Assembly: GCA_041397775.1 (NCBI GenBank)
Contig: JAWKWB010000008.1
Span: 186,001 to 250,000 of the forward strand
Direction: 5' to 3'
DNA: 64,000 bases
Source of the DNA: Ga0077555 sp041397775
GTDB taxonomy: Bacteria > Pseudomonadota > Alphaproteobacteria > Rhizobiales > Hyphomicrobiaceae
Positions within the stretch are counted from its first letter, which is position 1. Each line of letters begins with the position of its first letter. The translations under genes and the position numbers were made by a program. Positions 1-7,639 of the stretch are shown piece by piece. The notes under the pieces were generated by a model that worked only from the letters and a program-made list of their open reading frames with translations, did no database searches and was not told the DNA's origin.

Positions 1-95
1 CTTCCTGCCGAAATGCGAGCGCCTTGTGAAACGCAAACGTGCGTCGAGGCCATGCGCAGTGCTATCATTCGAGAAACGAACCGAGGTCTTCGCAC

Positions 96-413
96 ATGAT
101 CACGGAAATCATCACCTTCACGATCCCGGATGGGATGACGCGCGACGACGTCATCGCCAATTATCGGCGCAGTGCTCCGACTTGGCGGGCTAATCCTGAT
201 CTGATTCGCAAGAATTACATCTTTGATCCAGCGACGCGCCGGGCAGGCGGCGTCTACACTTGGCGCACGATGGAGGCGGCAATGCGAGCGCGCGGTCCAG
301 AATGGATGGACCGCGTCCGGCGAACCTATGGAAGCGAGCCGAGCGTGCAGTATTTCGAGACACCCCTTTTGGCGGACAACGCAATGGGCGAGACGATCGA
401 CGAGGCGAACTGA
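96..413 (+). CDS. YdhR/ABM-type putative monooxygenase
   Basis: A 105-residue protein that reads as a single small ferredoxin-like (dimeric alpha+beta barrel) domain: beta strand ITEIITFTIP, a helix with DDVIANYRRSAPTW, then strands around KNYIFDP and GGVYTW. This pattern is that of the YdhR and antibiotic-biosynthesis-monooxygenase-like families, whose substrates are usually unknown and which often use no cofactor. An open frame extends upstream to 39, but the ATG at 96 starts exactly where the domain begins. It is followed by the cupin-like gene after 185 bases, so co-transcription is only possible. The fold call is inferred from sequence pattern alone; the substrate is unknown. Confidence 0.65.
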   Translation: MITEIITFTIPDGMTRDDVIANYRRSAPTWRANPDLIRKNYIFDPATRRAGGVYTWRTMEAAMRARGPEWMDRVRRTYGSEPSVQYFETPLLADNAMGETIDEAN

Positions 414-598
414 CAAGCAACGGCACCAGAATCAATCACGCCTCATTCGGGGGCCGCCGTGCGCTTGCCGCATGCGCGCCGCAACCGGCTCCAATGCACA
501 TCCCACGGCGTTTGAGGTGTGCCAGCATGAGGACTTATCGCGGCGGTGCCGGGTGTGTAATCTGGCGCGCGAGGAAACATATCGGAGACCGGGCCCCC

Positions 599-1387
599 AT
601 GATTCTCGTCACGCCATCCCAAGAGGCTGCTGCGCGCGCGCGCATCGTGCATGTCAATGGACGGGACTACACGATTGCCGAGTACGTCGGTGCGGCCCCC
701 AAGCGCGGCCACTATGTCGCCGGCAACGAGGCCAACGACAACGGCATGCCGCAGGGCTTCCTCGTCGATCAGCCGCCCAATGCGATCACGCCGCCGCACT
801 TTCACGAGCCCAACCAGTTCCAGGTCTTCGTCGGCGGCTCGGGCCGCATGGGCGCGCACGAAGCGACGCTGCTGACAGTGCAATACGCCAACGGCCACAC
901 ACCCTATGGTCCGATCGTCGCCTACGACGAAGGCGTGCGCTATTTCACGCTGCGCCAGCACTGGGACCCCGGCGCAAAATATCTCCCTGCCTCTCGTGGC
1001 CTGCTGCGCAAGGGCAACCAGCGCACGCGCATCAAATCGGGGATCGAGCGCGAGGACGACGCCGAGCGGCAGGCACGTACGCATGCCCAGATGGAATCGG
1101 TGTTCCCGACAGAAGAGGACGGACTTGCCGCCTGGATGGTGCGCCTGCCGGCGAACGGCACGCTGCGGCTTCCCGATCCGGCCGAGGGTGGCGGGCAGTA
1201 CCTGATCGTGGCATCGGGCACGATGCTGCACGAGGGGCGTGCGCTCGATACGCTCTCCACGGTCTATGTGACCGCAGCCGAGCCGGCCTTCGATGTCGCG
1301 GCGGGCGCGACGGGGGCAGACATCCTGGTGCTGCAGTTTCCGCGCGCGGGCGAAGAGATCTCGGGCGGCGGCAGCCGGTCGAACTGA
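599..1387 (+). CDS. Cupin-like domain protein of unknown function
   Basis: A 262-residue soluble protein. The segment PPHFHEPNQFQVFVGGSG (about residues 67-84) looks like cupin motif 1 (HxH spacing followed by a glycine turn), with Gln where the usual metal-ligand Glu would fall. A second half near residues 205-250 (GGGQYLIVASG, then DILVLQFPRAG at the C-terminus) fits a second cupin-like repeat. An ATG at 599 was chosen because the upstream in-frame sequence is Arg/Cys-rich and not protein-like. No signal peptide is seen. A metal-binding bicupin role is inference; no reaction can be assigned. The next gene, a periplasmic binding protein, begins 89 bases downstream. Confidence 0.6.
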   Translation: MILVTPSQEAAARARIVHVNGRDYTIAEYVGAAPKRGHYVAGNEANDNGMPQGFLVDQPPNAITPPHFHEPNQFQVFVGGSGRMGAHEATLLTVQYANGHTPYGPIVAYDEGVRYFTLRQHWDPGAKYLPASRGLLRKGNQRTRIKSGIEREDDAERQARTHAQMESVFPTEEDGLAAWMVRLPANGTLRLPDPAEGGGQYLIVASGTMLHEGRALDTLSTVYVTAAEPAFDVAAGATGADILVLQFPRAGEEISGGGSRSN

Positions 1388-1476
1388 GACTGCAGCAGCT
1401 CCTATTTGAGTTGCATGCAACACCGAGTGAGGTCACACTTCCTCCCAACAAGAAAACCGTCCGGGAGGAAGTCACC

Positions 1477-3051
1477 ATGAAGCGTGCATTGTTCGTCGCT
1501 GCCGCGATGTCGTTCGCGGTGGCGCCAGCCGTCCAGGCCGAGACGCCAAAACGCGGCGGAACGCTGACATTCGCCGTGACGGCGGAGCCGCCGAACTACG
1601 ATTGCCATTCATCGCAGACATTTGCCCTGCTGCATCCCGTCAGCCCCTTCTATTCGTACCTCGTGAGGTACGACAGCAGCCAAGGCGGCAAGATCGCCGG
1701 CGACCTGGCGAAGAGCTGGACAGTGTCGCCCGACGGGCTGACCTACACATTCAAGCTGCACGAGGGTGTGACGTTCCACGACGGCTCGCCGCTGACGTCG
1801 GCCGACGTCAAGGCGACGTTCGAGCGGATCAAGAGCCCCCCGCCGGGGATCGTATCGCTCAGGAAGTCCTCGATGAAGGACATCACCAGCATCGAGACGC
1901 CGGACGCGGCAACGATCGTCTTCAAGCTGAAGGTGGTCAATGCGTCGATGCTGGACAATCTCGCCTCGCCCTTCAACTGCGTCTACAGCGCCGCCAGGAT
2001 CAAGGCCGATCCGCGCTTTCCCGAGCAGAACATCGTGGGATCGGGGGCCTTCCGGTTCGTCGAGTACGTGCGCGGCTCCCATCTGGCGGCCAAGCGGTTC
2101 GATGGCTATTTCCGCAAGGGATTGCCCTATCTCGACGGCTACAAGGCCGTCTTCGTGAAGGCGGCAGCGGTCGTGCCGGGCATGCTCGGCGGGCAGTTCG
2201 ACGCCGAGTTCCGCGGTCGCACCCCGTCCGAGCGCGACCAGCTCATGACCTCCAGCTCCAAGGAGAACTGGGTGCTGCACGAGGGACCGTGGGCTACGGT
2301 CAACATCGTCATCTTCAACACCAAGAACAAGCCGTTCGACGATCCGCGCGTGCGCCGCGCGCTGTCGCTGGCCATCGATCGCTGGGGCGGCAACGCCTCG
2401 CTGTCGAAGATCACGTTCGTGAAGGCGACGGGCGGCATGCTGCGGCCGGGCTACGACATGGCGCTGCCGGAGTCGGAGCTCGTGAAGATCCCCGGCTATT
2501 CCAAGGATATCGAGGCCTCGCGTGCGGAAGCCCGGCGGCTGCTGAAGGAGGCGGGCGTCGAGAACCTCAAGATCAAGCTGCACAACCGCACGCTGAACCA
2601 GCCCTATACGCCGGTCGGCGTCTTCCTGATCGACCAGTGGAAGCGGATCGGCATCACGGTCGAACACAGCCAGGTCGAGACGAAGGCGTACTTCGGCAAT
2701 CTCGTGGAAGGCAAATTCGACGTGGCGCTCTATCCCGTCACGGTGCCCGCCGACGAGGTGACGGCCCAGCACCAGTCGCATCTGACCAACGGCAAGTCGC
2801 CGATCAGCTATTCGCGCCACGAGGACAAGAAGCTGGACGAGCTGTGGGACCGGCAGACGGTCACGCTCGATCCCGCCAAGCGCAAGGCGCTGGTGCACGA
2901 ATTCGAGAAGCATCTGCTGACGCAGAACTACTCGCTTTCGGTCAACTGGTGGCAGCGCATCATCGTGCACCACAAGAAGCTGAAAGGCTGGTATTTCTCG
3001 CCAAGCCATTTCCAGGGCCAGGATCTGGCCGGGGTCTGGCTCGACCAGTGA
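1477..3051 (+). CDS. Peptide/nickel-type ABC transporter substrate-binding protein
   Basis: A 524-residue periplasmic solute-binding protein of family 5 (DppA/OppA-like). It begins with a signal peptide (MKRALFVAAAMSFAVAP, cleavage near VQAE) followed by the usual mature start KRGGTLTFAV, and contains the family pattern LAKSWTVSPDGLTYTFKLHEGV with FHDGSPLTSADV. A strong GGGAGGAA ribosome site precedes the ATG at 1477. Such proteins deliver oligopeptides, opines or similar ligands to a membrane ABC permease. No permease or ATPase genes follow; the next features are a GC-rich hairpin and an unrelated HD-domain gene, so the protein is an orphan here and its ligand cannot be predicted. Confidence 0.9.
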   Translation: MKRALFVAAAMSFAVAPAVQAETPKRGGTLTFAVTAEPPNYDCHSSQTFALLHPVSPFYSYLVRYDSSQGGKIAGDLAKSWTVSPDGLTYTFKLHEGVTFHDGSPLTSADVKATFERIKSPPPGIVSLRKSSMKDITSIETPDAATIVFKLKVVNASMLDNLASPFNCVYSAARIKADPRFPEQNIVGSGAFRFVEYVRGSHLAAKRFDGYFRKGLPYLDGYKAVFVKAAAVVPGMLGGQFDAEFRGRTPSERDQLMTSSSKENWVLHEGPWATVNIVIFNTKNKPFDDPRVRRALSLAIDRWGGNASLSKITFVKATGGMLRPGYDMALPESELVKIPGYSKDIEASRAEARRLLKEAGVENLKIKLHNRTLNQPYTPVGVFLIDQWKRIGITVEHSQVETKAYFGNLVEGKFDVALYPVTVPADEVTAQHQSHLTNGKSPISYSRHEDKKLDELWDRQTVTLDPAKRKALVHEFEKHLLTQNYSLSVNWWQRIIVHHKKLKGWYFSPSHFQGQDLAGVWLDQ

Positions 3052-3076
3052 CACTGCCATAGAGTAAGCCCGACAA

Positions 3077-3106
3077 GGGGCCCCGGCCGACGGCGACCGG
3101 GGCCCC
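3077..3106 (+). terminator. GC-rich hairpin after the solute-binding protein gene
   Basis: Perfect 10-bp inverted repeat GGGGCCCCGG (3077-3086) and CCGGGGCCCC (3097-3106) around a 10-base loop, 26 bases after the stop codon of the solute-binding protein. No U-tract follows (CTATCG), so it may be a weak or factor-assisted terminator rather than a classical intrinsic one. Confidence 0.55.
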
Positions 3107-3138
3107 CTATCGTGCCTGCCAGCAACGAGAGGCAATCC

Positions 3139-3714
3139 ATGTACGTGATCGACCGGTCTTCCAACTGGCGCCGCAAGGCGGTCGAGGACACCATCTGGGG
3201 GCTCGACCTGATCTCCCCGGCGTTGCGGGAACACGTGATCACGGCATGGGTGACGACGTGGACGGCCAGTCCCTACGAAAAGCTCGAGGACATGCCGTGG
3301 TCAGCCGGCGCGGACTATCCGCTGATCGCGCATGTCAACGAAGTGACGAAAGCCGGCGTGGATCTGGCCAAGCGATCGAGCGCGGACTGGGGCATTACGC
3401 TCGACAACGACCTGCTGCTGCCGATCCTGATCCTGCACGATGTCGACAAGCCCATGATGTACGAGCGCAAGGACGGCGAGGTGGTGCAGACGACGCTCGC
3501 CAAGGAGATCCCGCACGGCGTCGTGGGCGCGATGCTGCTCAAGGAGCTGGGCTTCGGGCACGAGATCGTCAGCACGGTGGCGACGCACTCTCCGAAGATG
3601 CCGTTCCACAACCCCAATCATGCGGCGTTCGTGCTGCACTATGCCGACATGTACTCGGCCGATCATGCGATGATGACGCTCGGCAAGACGCCGTTTTTTC
3701 AGCATCGCGCCTGA
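3139..3714 (+). CDS. HD-domain protein (putative phosphohydrolase)
   Basis: A 191-residue protein with an HD-like metal-binding pattern: LILHDVDKP (HD doublet near residue 105), HGVVGAMLLKELG with a further His, THSPKMPFHN and HYADMYSADH. HD proteins are metal-dependent phosphohydrolases acting on nucleotides or phosphate esters. The ATG at 3139 follows a GAGAGG ribosome site; an in-frame GTG 27 bases upstream is less likely. No membrane segment or other domain is seen. The Nudix gene lies about 100 bases downstream on the same strand. The substrate is unknown, and the HD assignment rests on motif spacing only. Confidence 0.65.
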   Translation: MYVIDRSSNWRRKAVEDTIWGLDLISPALREHVITAWVTTWTASPYEKLEDMPWSAGADYPLIAHVNEVTKAGVDLAKRSSADWGITLDNDLLLPILILHDVDKPMMYERKDGEVVQTTLAKEIPHGVVGAMLLKELGFGHEIVSTVATHSPKMPFHNPNHAAFVLHYADMYSADHAMMTLGKTPFFQHRA

Positions 3715-3816
3715 GGGGACTTCGTCAGGGTACCGACGGCGGTGTAGGATCGACCCTGGCGCCCGAATCACACTGGGGTTCCGCGCCCGCAAGCATGCAA
3801 GCCAGGGAGGCCCGTC

Positions 3817-4272
3817 ATGATCTTCGCCCGCCTCTTCGGGAGCCGTTCCGAACTTCGCCAGGTCGCCGCCCTGCCGCTCATGCGCGCGCCCGACGGCACG
3901 TCATGGCTGGTCGGGCTCGCGACGAGCCGCGAAAGCCGCCGCTGGATCATTCCCAAGGGCTGGCCGGAGAGCGGCATGCCGCCTCATGTCGCCGCCGCGA
4001 ACGAGGCGCGCGAAGAGGCGGGGCTGCTTGGCCGCATGGAAGAGCGGCCCATCGGGCACTACAGCTACCGGAAACGACTGCATCTCCTCGCCAGCGTCGT
4101 GTGCGTCGTGGATGTGTACGTGCTGCACGTGACAGAGCGCCTCGAATCATGGCCGGAGAAAGCCGAGCGCTCGGTTGCCTTCGTCACGATCGAGGAAGCC
4201 GCGCAGCGCGTGGAAGAAGAGGAACTGGCGGACCTGTTCCGGCGCTTGCCGGTGTTGATCGAGGCTGCTTGA
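3817..4272 (+). CDS. Nudix hydrolase, DIPP-like
   Basis: A 151-residue Nudix-fold protein. The Nudix box runs from PKGWPESGMPPH to AAANEAREEAGL (about residues 46-71). The catalytic EExG core is kept, but the Glu five residues after the box Gly is Met and the box Arg is Asn. The GWPxxGxxPHxAA form is the one seen in diphosphoinositol-polyphosphate or diadenosine-polyphosphate type hydrolases of proteobacteria, so cleavage of a nucleoside or inositol diphosphate bond is likely; the exact substrate is not known. The ATG at 3817 follows an AGGGAGG site. The Pit transporter gene follows after about 135 bases. Confidence 0.85.
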   Translation: MIFARLFGSRSELRQVAALPLMRAPDGTSWLVGLATSRESRRWIIPKGWPESGMPPHVAAANEAREEAGLLGRMEERPIGHYSYRKRLHLLASVVCVVDVYVLHVTERLESWPEKAERSVAFVTIEEAAQRVEEEELADLFRRLPVLIEAA

Positions 4273-4408
4273 GCCTGCCGCAACGTCTGGGTCCTGCTTA
4301 TGCCGGGCAATGGGCGGCCGCGGTGACGCCAGCGGCGCGGCCCCCCGGTGGAAGTTGCCGTCCAGCACGGCATCGAGCAGGCATCGGGCGATCCGGTGCA
4401 GCGGAGAC

Positions 4409-5932
4409 ATGATGAGCACGCAGACGACCGACCACCCGGTGGACAAGAAGCGCTCGAACAAGGCGTCGCTGGACAAGGATCTCAAGAAGTTCACCAAGCT
4501 GGAGTCCGCGACGCGCTCGCTGTCGCGGCGGATGATCGCGCCGGGGCTGTCACTGGCCTTCCTGGCGCTGAGCGCGCTTCTGGCGGGTGTGGAACTGGGC
4601 CATGGCGCATCGGGGACGATCCTCGCGATCGCCGCTGTGCTCGCGGGCTACATGGCGCTCAACATCGGCGCCAACGACGTCGCCAACAACGTCGGGCCGG
4701 CGGTGGGGGCACGCGCCCTGACCATGACGGGGGCGCTGATCATCGCCGCGATCTTCGAGGCCGCGGGTGCCCTCATCGCGGGCGGTGACGTGGTGAAGAC
4801 CATTTCCAAGGGCATCATCGATCCCGCCCAACTCGGCAACAGCACGATCTTCATCAATGCCATGATGGCGGCGCTGGTCGCCTCGGCCGTGTGGGTGAAC
4901 CTGGCGACCTTCATCGGGGCCCCCGTCTCCACGACGCATGCCGTGGTGGGGGGCGTGATCGGCGCCGGTCTCGCGGCCGCCGGCTTCAGTGCCGTCAACT
5001 GGCCGGTGATGGGCGGCATTGCCGCAAGCTGGGTCATTTCACCGGCGATGGGCGGCATCATCGCCGCCGCCTTCCTCTGGGTCATCAAGGACCGGATCGT
5101 CTACCAGAGGGACAAGATCGCTGCCGCGCGGCTGTGGGTGCCCCTGCTTCTGGCCGTCATGAGCGCCGCATTCGCGGCCTATCTCGCCCTCAAGGGGTTC
5201 GCGCAGATCTGGAAGCCGTCGAAGCTGACGGTGGCCCTGGGGGCGCTGGCGACCTTCGCGGTCTCGTTCGCCCTGCTCAGGCCGCTGATTCGGCGCCAGT
5301 CCGAGGGACTGGAGAACCGCAATCAATCCCTGCGCAAGCTGTTCAACCTGCCCCTCATCTGCTCGGCAGCCCTGCTCTCGTTCGCCCATGGCGCGAACGA
5401 CGTCGCGAATGCGGTGGGGCCGCTCGCGGGCATCCTGCATGCCGCGGAAAGCGGGGCAGTGGCCGGCAAGGTGCATCTGCCCGTGTGGATCATGGTCATC
5501 GGCGCGGTGGGCATCAGCCTGGGCCTGTTCCTGTTCGGCCCCCGTCTCATCCGTACGGTCGGAGAGCAGATCACGCGCATGAATCCAATGCGCGCTTTCT
5601 GCGTGGCGTTGTCGGCCGCCATCACGGTGCTGGTGGCCTCGGCCCTGGGACTGCCGGTGAGCTCGACGCATATCGCCGTCGGCGCTGTGTTCGGCGTCGG
5701 CTTCTTCCGCGAGCAGTACATCGCCCGCAGCACGCGACGCCGCGCCTATCTCGTGCACAAGGGCCGGCTCAGCGAGAATTCGCTGCTGCCGGACGCACAG
5801 GAGATGGTGCGGCGCAAACTCGTGCGGCGTTCGCATTTCACCGTGATCATCGCAGCCTGGATCATCACGGTGCCGGCGGCGGGCGCCATCGCGGCGGCCA
5901 TCTACATGCTTCTTTCGCGGATCGCGGCGTGA
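4409..5932 (+). CDS. pit: Inorganic phosphate transporter, Pit/PHO4 family
   Basis: A 507-residue integral membrane protein with the duplicated PHO4 signature: GANDVANNVGPAVGARALT in the first half and GANDVANAVGPLAGI in the second, plus two PVSSTH or PVSTTH motifs (residues near 175 and 415). These proteins import inorganic phosphate or metal-phosphate by proton symport in the inner membrane. The hydrophilic N-terminus of about 45 residues (many Lys) is cytoplasmic. Start is the first of two adjacent ATG codons (4409/4412) after a GGAG site. A PhoU-like DUF47 partner, commonly next to pit genes, is absent here. Confidence in the family is high. Confidence 0.92.
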   Translation: MMSTQTTDHPVDKKRSNKASLDKDLKKFTKLESATRSLSRRMIAPGLSLAFLALSALLAGVELGHGASGTILAIAAVLAGYMALNIGANDVANNVGPAVGARALTMTGALIIAAIFEAAGALIAGGDVVKTISKGIIDPAQLGNSTIFINAMMAALVASAVWVNLATFIGAPVSTTHAVVGGVIGAGLAAAGFSAVNWPVMGGIAASWVISPAMGGIIAAAFLWVIKDRIVYQRDKIAAARLWVPLLLAVMSAAFAAYLALKGFAQIWKPSKLTVALGALATFAVSFALLRPLIRRQSEGLENRNQSLRKLFNLPLICSAALLSFAHGANDVANAVGPLAGILHAAESGAVAGKVHLPVWIMVIGAVGISLGLFLFGPRLIRTVGEQITRMNPMRAFCVALSAAITVLVASALGLPVSSTHIAVGAVFGVGFFREQYIARSTRRRAYLVHKGRLSENSLLPDAQEMVRRKLVRRSHFTVIIAAWIITVPAAGAIAAAIYMLLSRIAA

Positions 5933-5981
5933 GTTGCCGCGACATCTGCGCCCTGCCCACAGCGCCCGCGCGATTGCTGCG

Positions 5982-6010
5982 TTGACAGGCCCGGGCGTTC
6001 CGCATAGTTT
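5982..6010 (+). promoter_or_regulatory. Candidate sigma-70 promoter of rpmJ
   Basis: TTGACA (5982-5987) and TAGTTT (6005-6010) with a 17-base spacer, 104 bases before the rpmJ start. The -35 is perfect; the -10 matches the consensus only partly. It lies in a gene-free gap after the pit stop codon. Confidence 0.5.
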
Positions 6011-6113
6011 CCCCTCAAATCTCTGGTCACCCTGCGGTGCAGCGCCACCTCCCAGAAATGTGAGGGCGGGTATTTTTGTTGCATTCAGGGCTTAGCGAAC
6101 GTGGTGGTAGGTC

Positions 6114-6239
6114 ATGAAGGTCAGGAACTCTCTCAAGTCGCTGCGCGGCCGTCATCGCGACAACCGCCTCGTGCGGCGCAAGGGTCGCGTGTACGTCATC
6201 AACAAGACGAACCGCCGTTTCAAGGCCCGCCAGGGCTGA
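6114..6239 (+). CDS. rpmJ: 50S ribosomal protein bL36 (41-residue form)
   Basis: A 41-residue basic protein starting MKVRNSLKSLRGRHRDN and continuing RLVRRKGRVYVINKTNRRFK before its end at RQG. This is the zinc-free, longer bL36 form typical of Alphaproteobacteria; the four Cys/His zinc ligands of the shorter form are missing. It is a component of the large ribosomal subunit. The gene stands alone, bracketed by a candidate promoter (5982-6010) and a strong intrinsic terminator (6250-6276), which suggests a monocistronic transcript. Its GGTGGTAGG ribosome region is close to the ATG. Confidence 0.95.
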   Translation: MKVRNSLKSLRGRHRDNRLVRRKGRVYVINKTNRRFKARQG

Positions 6240-6249
6240 GCGTCTGCGC

Positions 6250-6276
6250 GGCGCGCCGTTGCCGGCGTGCCCTTTT
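6250..6276 (+). terminator. Intrinsic terminator of rpmJ
   Basis: Stem GGCGCGCCG (6250-6258), TTGC loop, CGGCGTGCC (6263-6271, one G-U pair), then CTTTT. It starts 11 bases after the rpmJ stop and is a classical rho-independent terminator. Confidence 0.85.
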
Positions 6277-6309
6277 GACGCCACTTTTCTAGCCCCGTAA
6301 TATGGGGCC

Positions 6310-7077
6310 ATGAGACAGATGCTCGATCAATCACGTGCGATGCGCGTGCTCGCTGCTGCGGGCATCGCGCTTTTTGCGTTTGCCAGCGCGCCTGTTCGCG
6401 CGCAGTCGCACACCTCACCGGAGTCCCGCGAGCATCGGCCCCCTGTGGCCAGGCCTGGTGAGCGCTCGCAACAATCCCCACCCGCCGCCAAGGGCGAGCA
6501 GGCGCCCAATGAGGCGGGAAAACCCCAGAACAACGACAAGGCGGCCAAGGCCAAGCCGAGCCCGCTCAAGTCCGTTCCGCAAACGGCGGAAGAAAAAGCC
6601 CGCCTGCTGTCGGATCTCTATGCGCAACTGGCGACTGCGGAGACGGAAGCTGCCTCCAAGCCGCTGGTGGCGGCCATCCAGCGCCTGTGGGCCATTTCCG
6701 GTAGCGATACGGTGAATTTGCTGCTGCGGCGCGCCGCAGAAGCGGCCCGCAAGAAGGACACGGACCTGGCGCTGAAGCTCTACGACTACGCCGTGGCGCT
6801 GGCGCCCGATTACGCCGAAGCCTTCAATCAGCGCGCGTTCTACTATTTCAGCCAGAACAACTTCGAGGCCGCCGTCGGCGATCTGCGCCGGGTTCTGGCG
6901 CTCGACCCCAACCATTTCAAGGCGCTCGAAGGACTGGTGCAGATCATGCGCGAGACCGGGAACAAGAAGGGCGCCTATCGGGTCCTGCAGCAGCTCCTGG
7001 ACGTGCACCCGTTCTCGCCCGGCGCCAAACCGGCCTACGACGAACTCAAGCGCGACGTGGAAGGACAGGGCATCTGA
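6310..7077 (+). CDS. Secreted/periplasmic tetratricopeptide repeat protein
   Basis: A 255-residue protein with an N-terminal hydrophobic signal (residues 11-31, ending SAPVRAQS), a low-complexity Pro/Ala/Lys/Gln linker to about residue 85, and a C-terminal TPR region. TPR-like helices are seen at LKLYDYAVALAPDYAEAFNQ, then FEAAVGDLRRVLALDPNHFK and AYRVLQQLLDVHPFSP. TPR modules mediate protein contacts; the partner is not evident. It is transcribed alone after the rpmJ terminator, followed by a GC-rich hairpin at 7084-7106. Alphaproteobacteria often carry such a protein of unknown role. Confidence 0.75.
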   Translation: MRQMLDQSRAMRVLAAAGIALFAFASAPVRAQSHTSPESREHRPPVARPGERSQQSPPAAKGEQAPNEAGKPQNNDKAAKAKPSPLKSVPQTAEEKARLLSDLYAQLATAETEAASKPLVAAIQRLWAISGSDTVNLLLRRAAEAARKKDTDLALKLYDYAVALAPDYAEAFNQRAFYYFSQNNFEAAVGDLRRVLALDPNHFKALEGLVQIMRETGNKKGAYRVLQQLLDVHPFSPGAKPAYDELKRDVEGQGI

Positions 7078-7083
7078 CGCGCA

Positions 7084-7106
7084 CGGGCCGGTGGCGGCAC
7101 GGCCCG
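7084..7106 (+). terminator. Possible terminator hairpin after the TPR gene
   Basis: CGGGCCG (7084-7090) pairs with CGGCCCG (7100-7106) around a 9-base loop, 6 bases after the TPR stop codon. No U-tract follows, so function is uncertain. Confidence 0.35.
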
Positions 7107-7179
7107 CGATCACCCGAGATGGCCTCGATTCGTCAGCCCGCGACCTCGTGGCGCCGCGTTCCCATGGCGGGACGGTCGA

Positions 7180-7626
7180 TCATTTGCGCGTACCGCTGGG
7201 ACTGATGCCGCCTTCACCAGGGTCGGCCAGCCGGATCGTCCAGTCCTTGGCGTCGTTCGTATCGACCTCGAAATAACCGCCCTTCTTGTAGCCGCGGCGG
7301 AGGCAATCCTGCGTGCCGCGGATCGTGAAGGACTTGGCCGCGTAGCACATGGCATTGGGGCCGGCCCACTCGCCGCCACGGTCATAGTCGATCGCGAAAA
7401 CATAGTAGAAGCGGCTGGACAACGTGCCCTTCAGCAGCACTTCGCAGGTCTGGCCGGAGACGTTCCACCAACCTTCCGTGGCCCAGCCCTTGCCATCCTG
7501 ATAGCCGATCGCGACGCCCACGCGGCTCGACGTGGCGTTGCAGAGTTTCAGGTCTGCATGTGCGGCGCCGCTCGCGCCGGCAAGACATGCCAACGCCAGC
7601 AACGCGGACGAAAAACGCGCCTTCAC
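7180..7626 (-). CDS. DUF1036 family exported protein
   Basis: A 148-residue protein with a signal peptide (VKARFSSALLALACLAGASG, cleavage near AHA-DL) and a mature domain that begins DLKLCNATSSRVGVAIGYQD and contains GWWNVSGQTC, YYVFAIDYDRGG and FTIRGTQDC. This is the DUF1036 pattern of small Cys-containing periplasmic proteins with no known function. The GTG at 7626 is preferred over an upstream ATG at 7686, because it follows a GGGGGAGG ribosome site and avoids overlapping the glycerate kinase gene, which ends 13 bases upstream. It is probably the last gene of that operon. Confidence 0.75.
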   Translation of the reverse strand: MKARFSSALLALACLAGASGAAHADLKLCNATSSRVGVAIGYQDGKGWATEGWWNVSGQTCEVLLKGTLSSRFYYVFAIDYDRGGEWAGPNAMCYAAKSFTIRGTQDCLRRGYKKGGYFEVDTNDAKDWTIRLADPGEGGISPSGTRK

Positions 7627-7639
7627 GAACCTCCCCCGA

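Noticed and set aside
223..1476. A very long open frame continuing upstream of the solute-binding protein start
   Set aside because: It crosses the cupin gene in another frame, is Arg/Cys/His-rich, and the signal peptide and ribosome site at 1477 set the real start. GC-rich DNA often lacks stops.
4550..5836. Long antisense frames opposite the phosphate transporter
   Set aside because: They are frame shadows, rich in Asp/His/Arg, with no ribosome sites or domain patterns.
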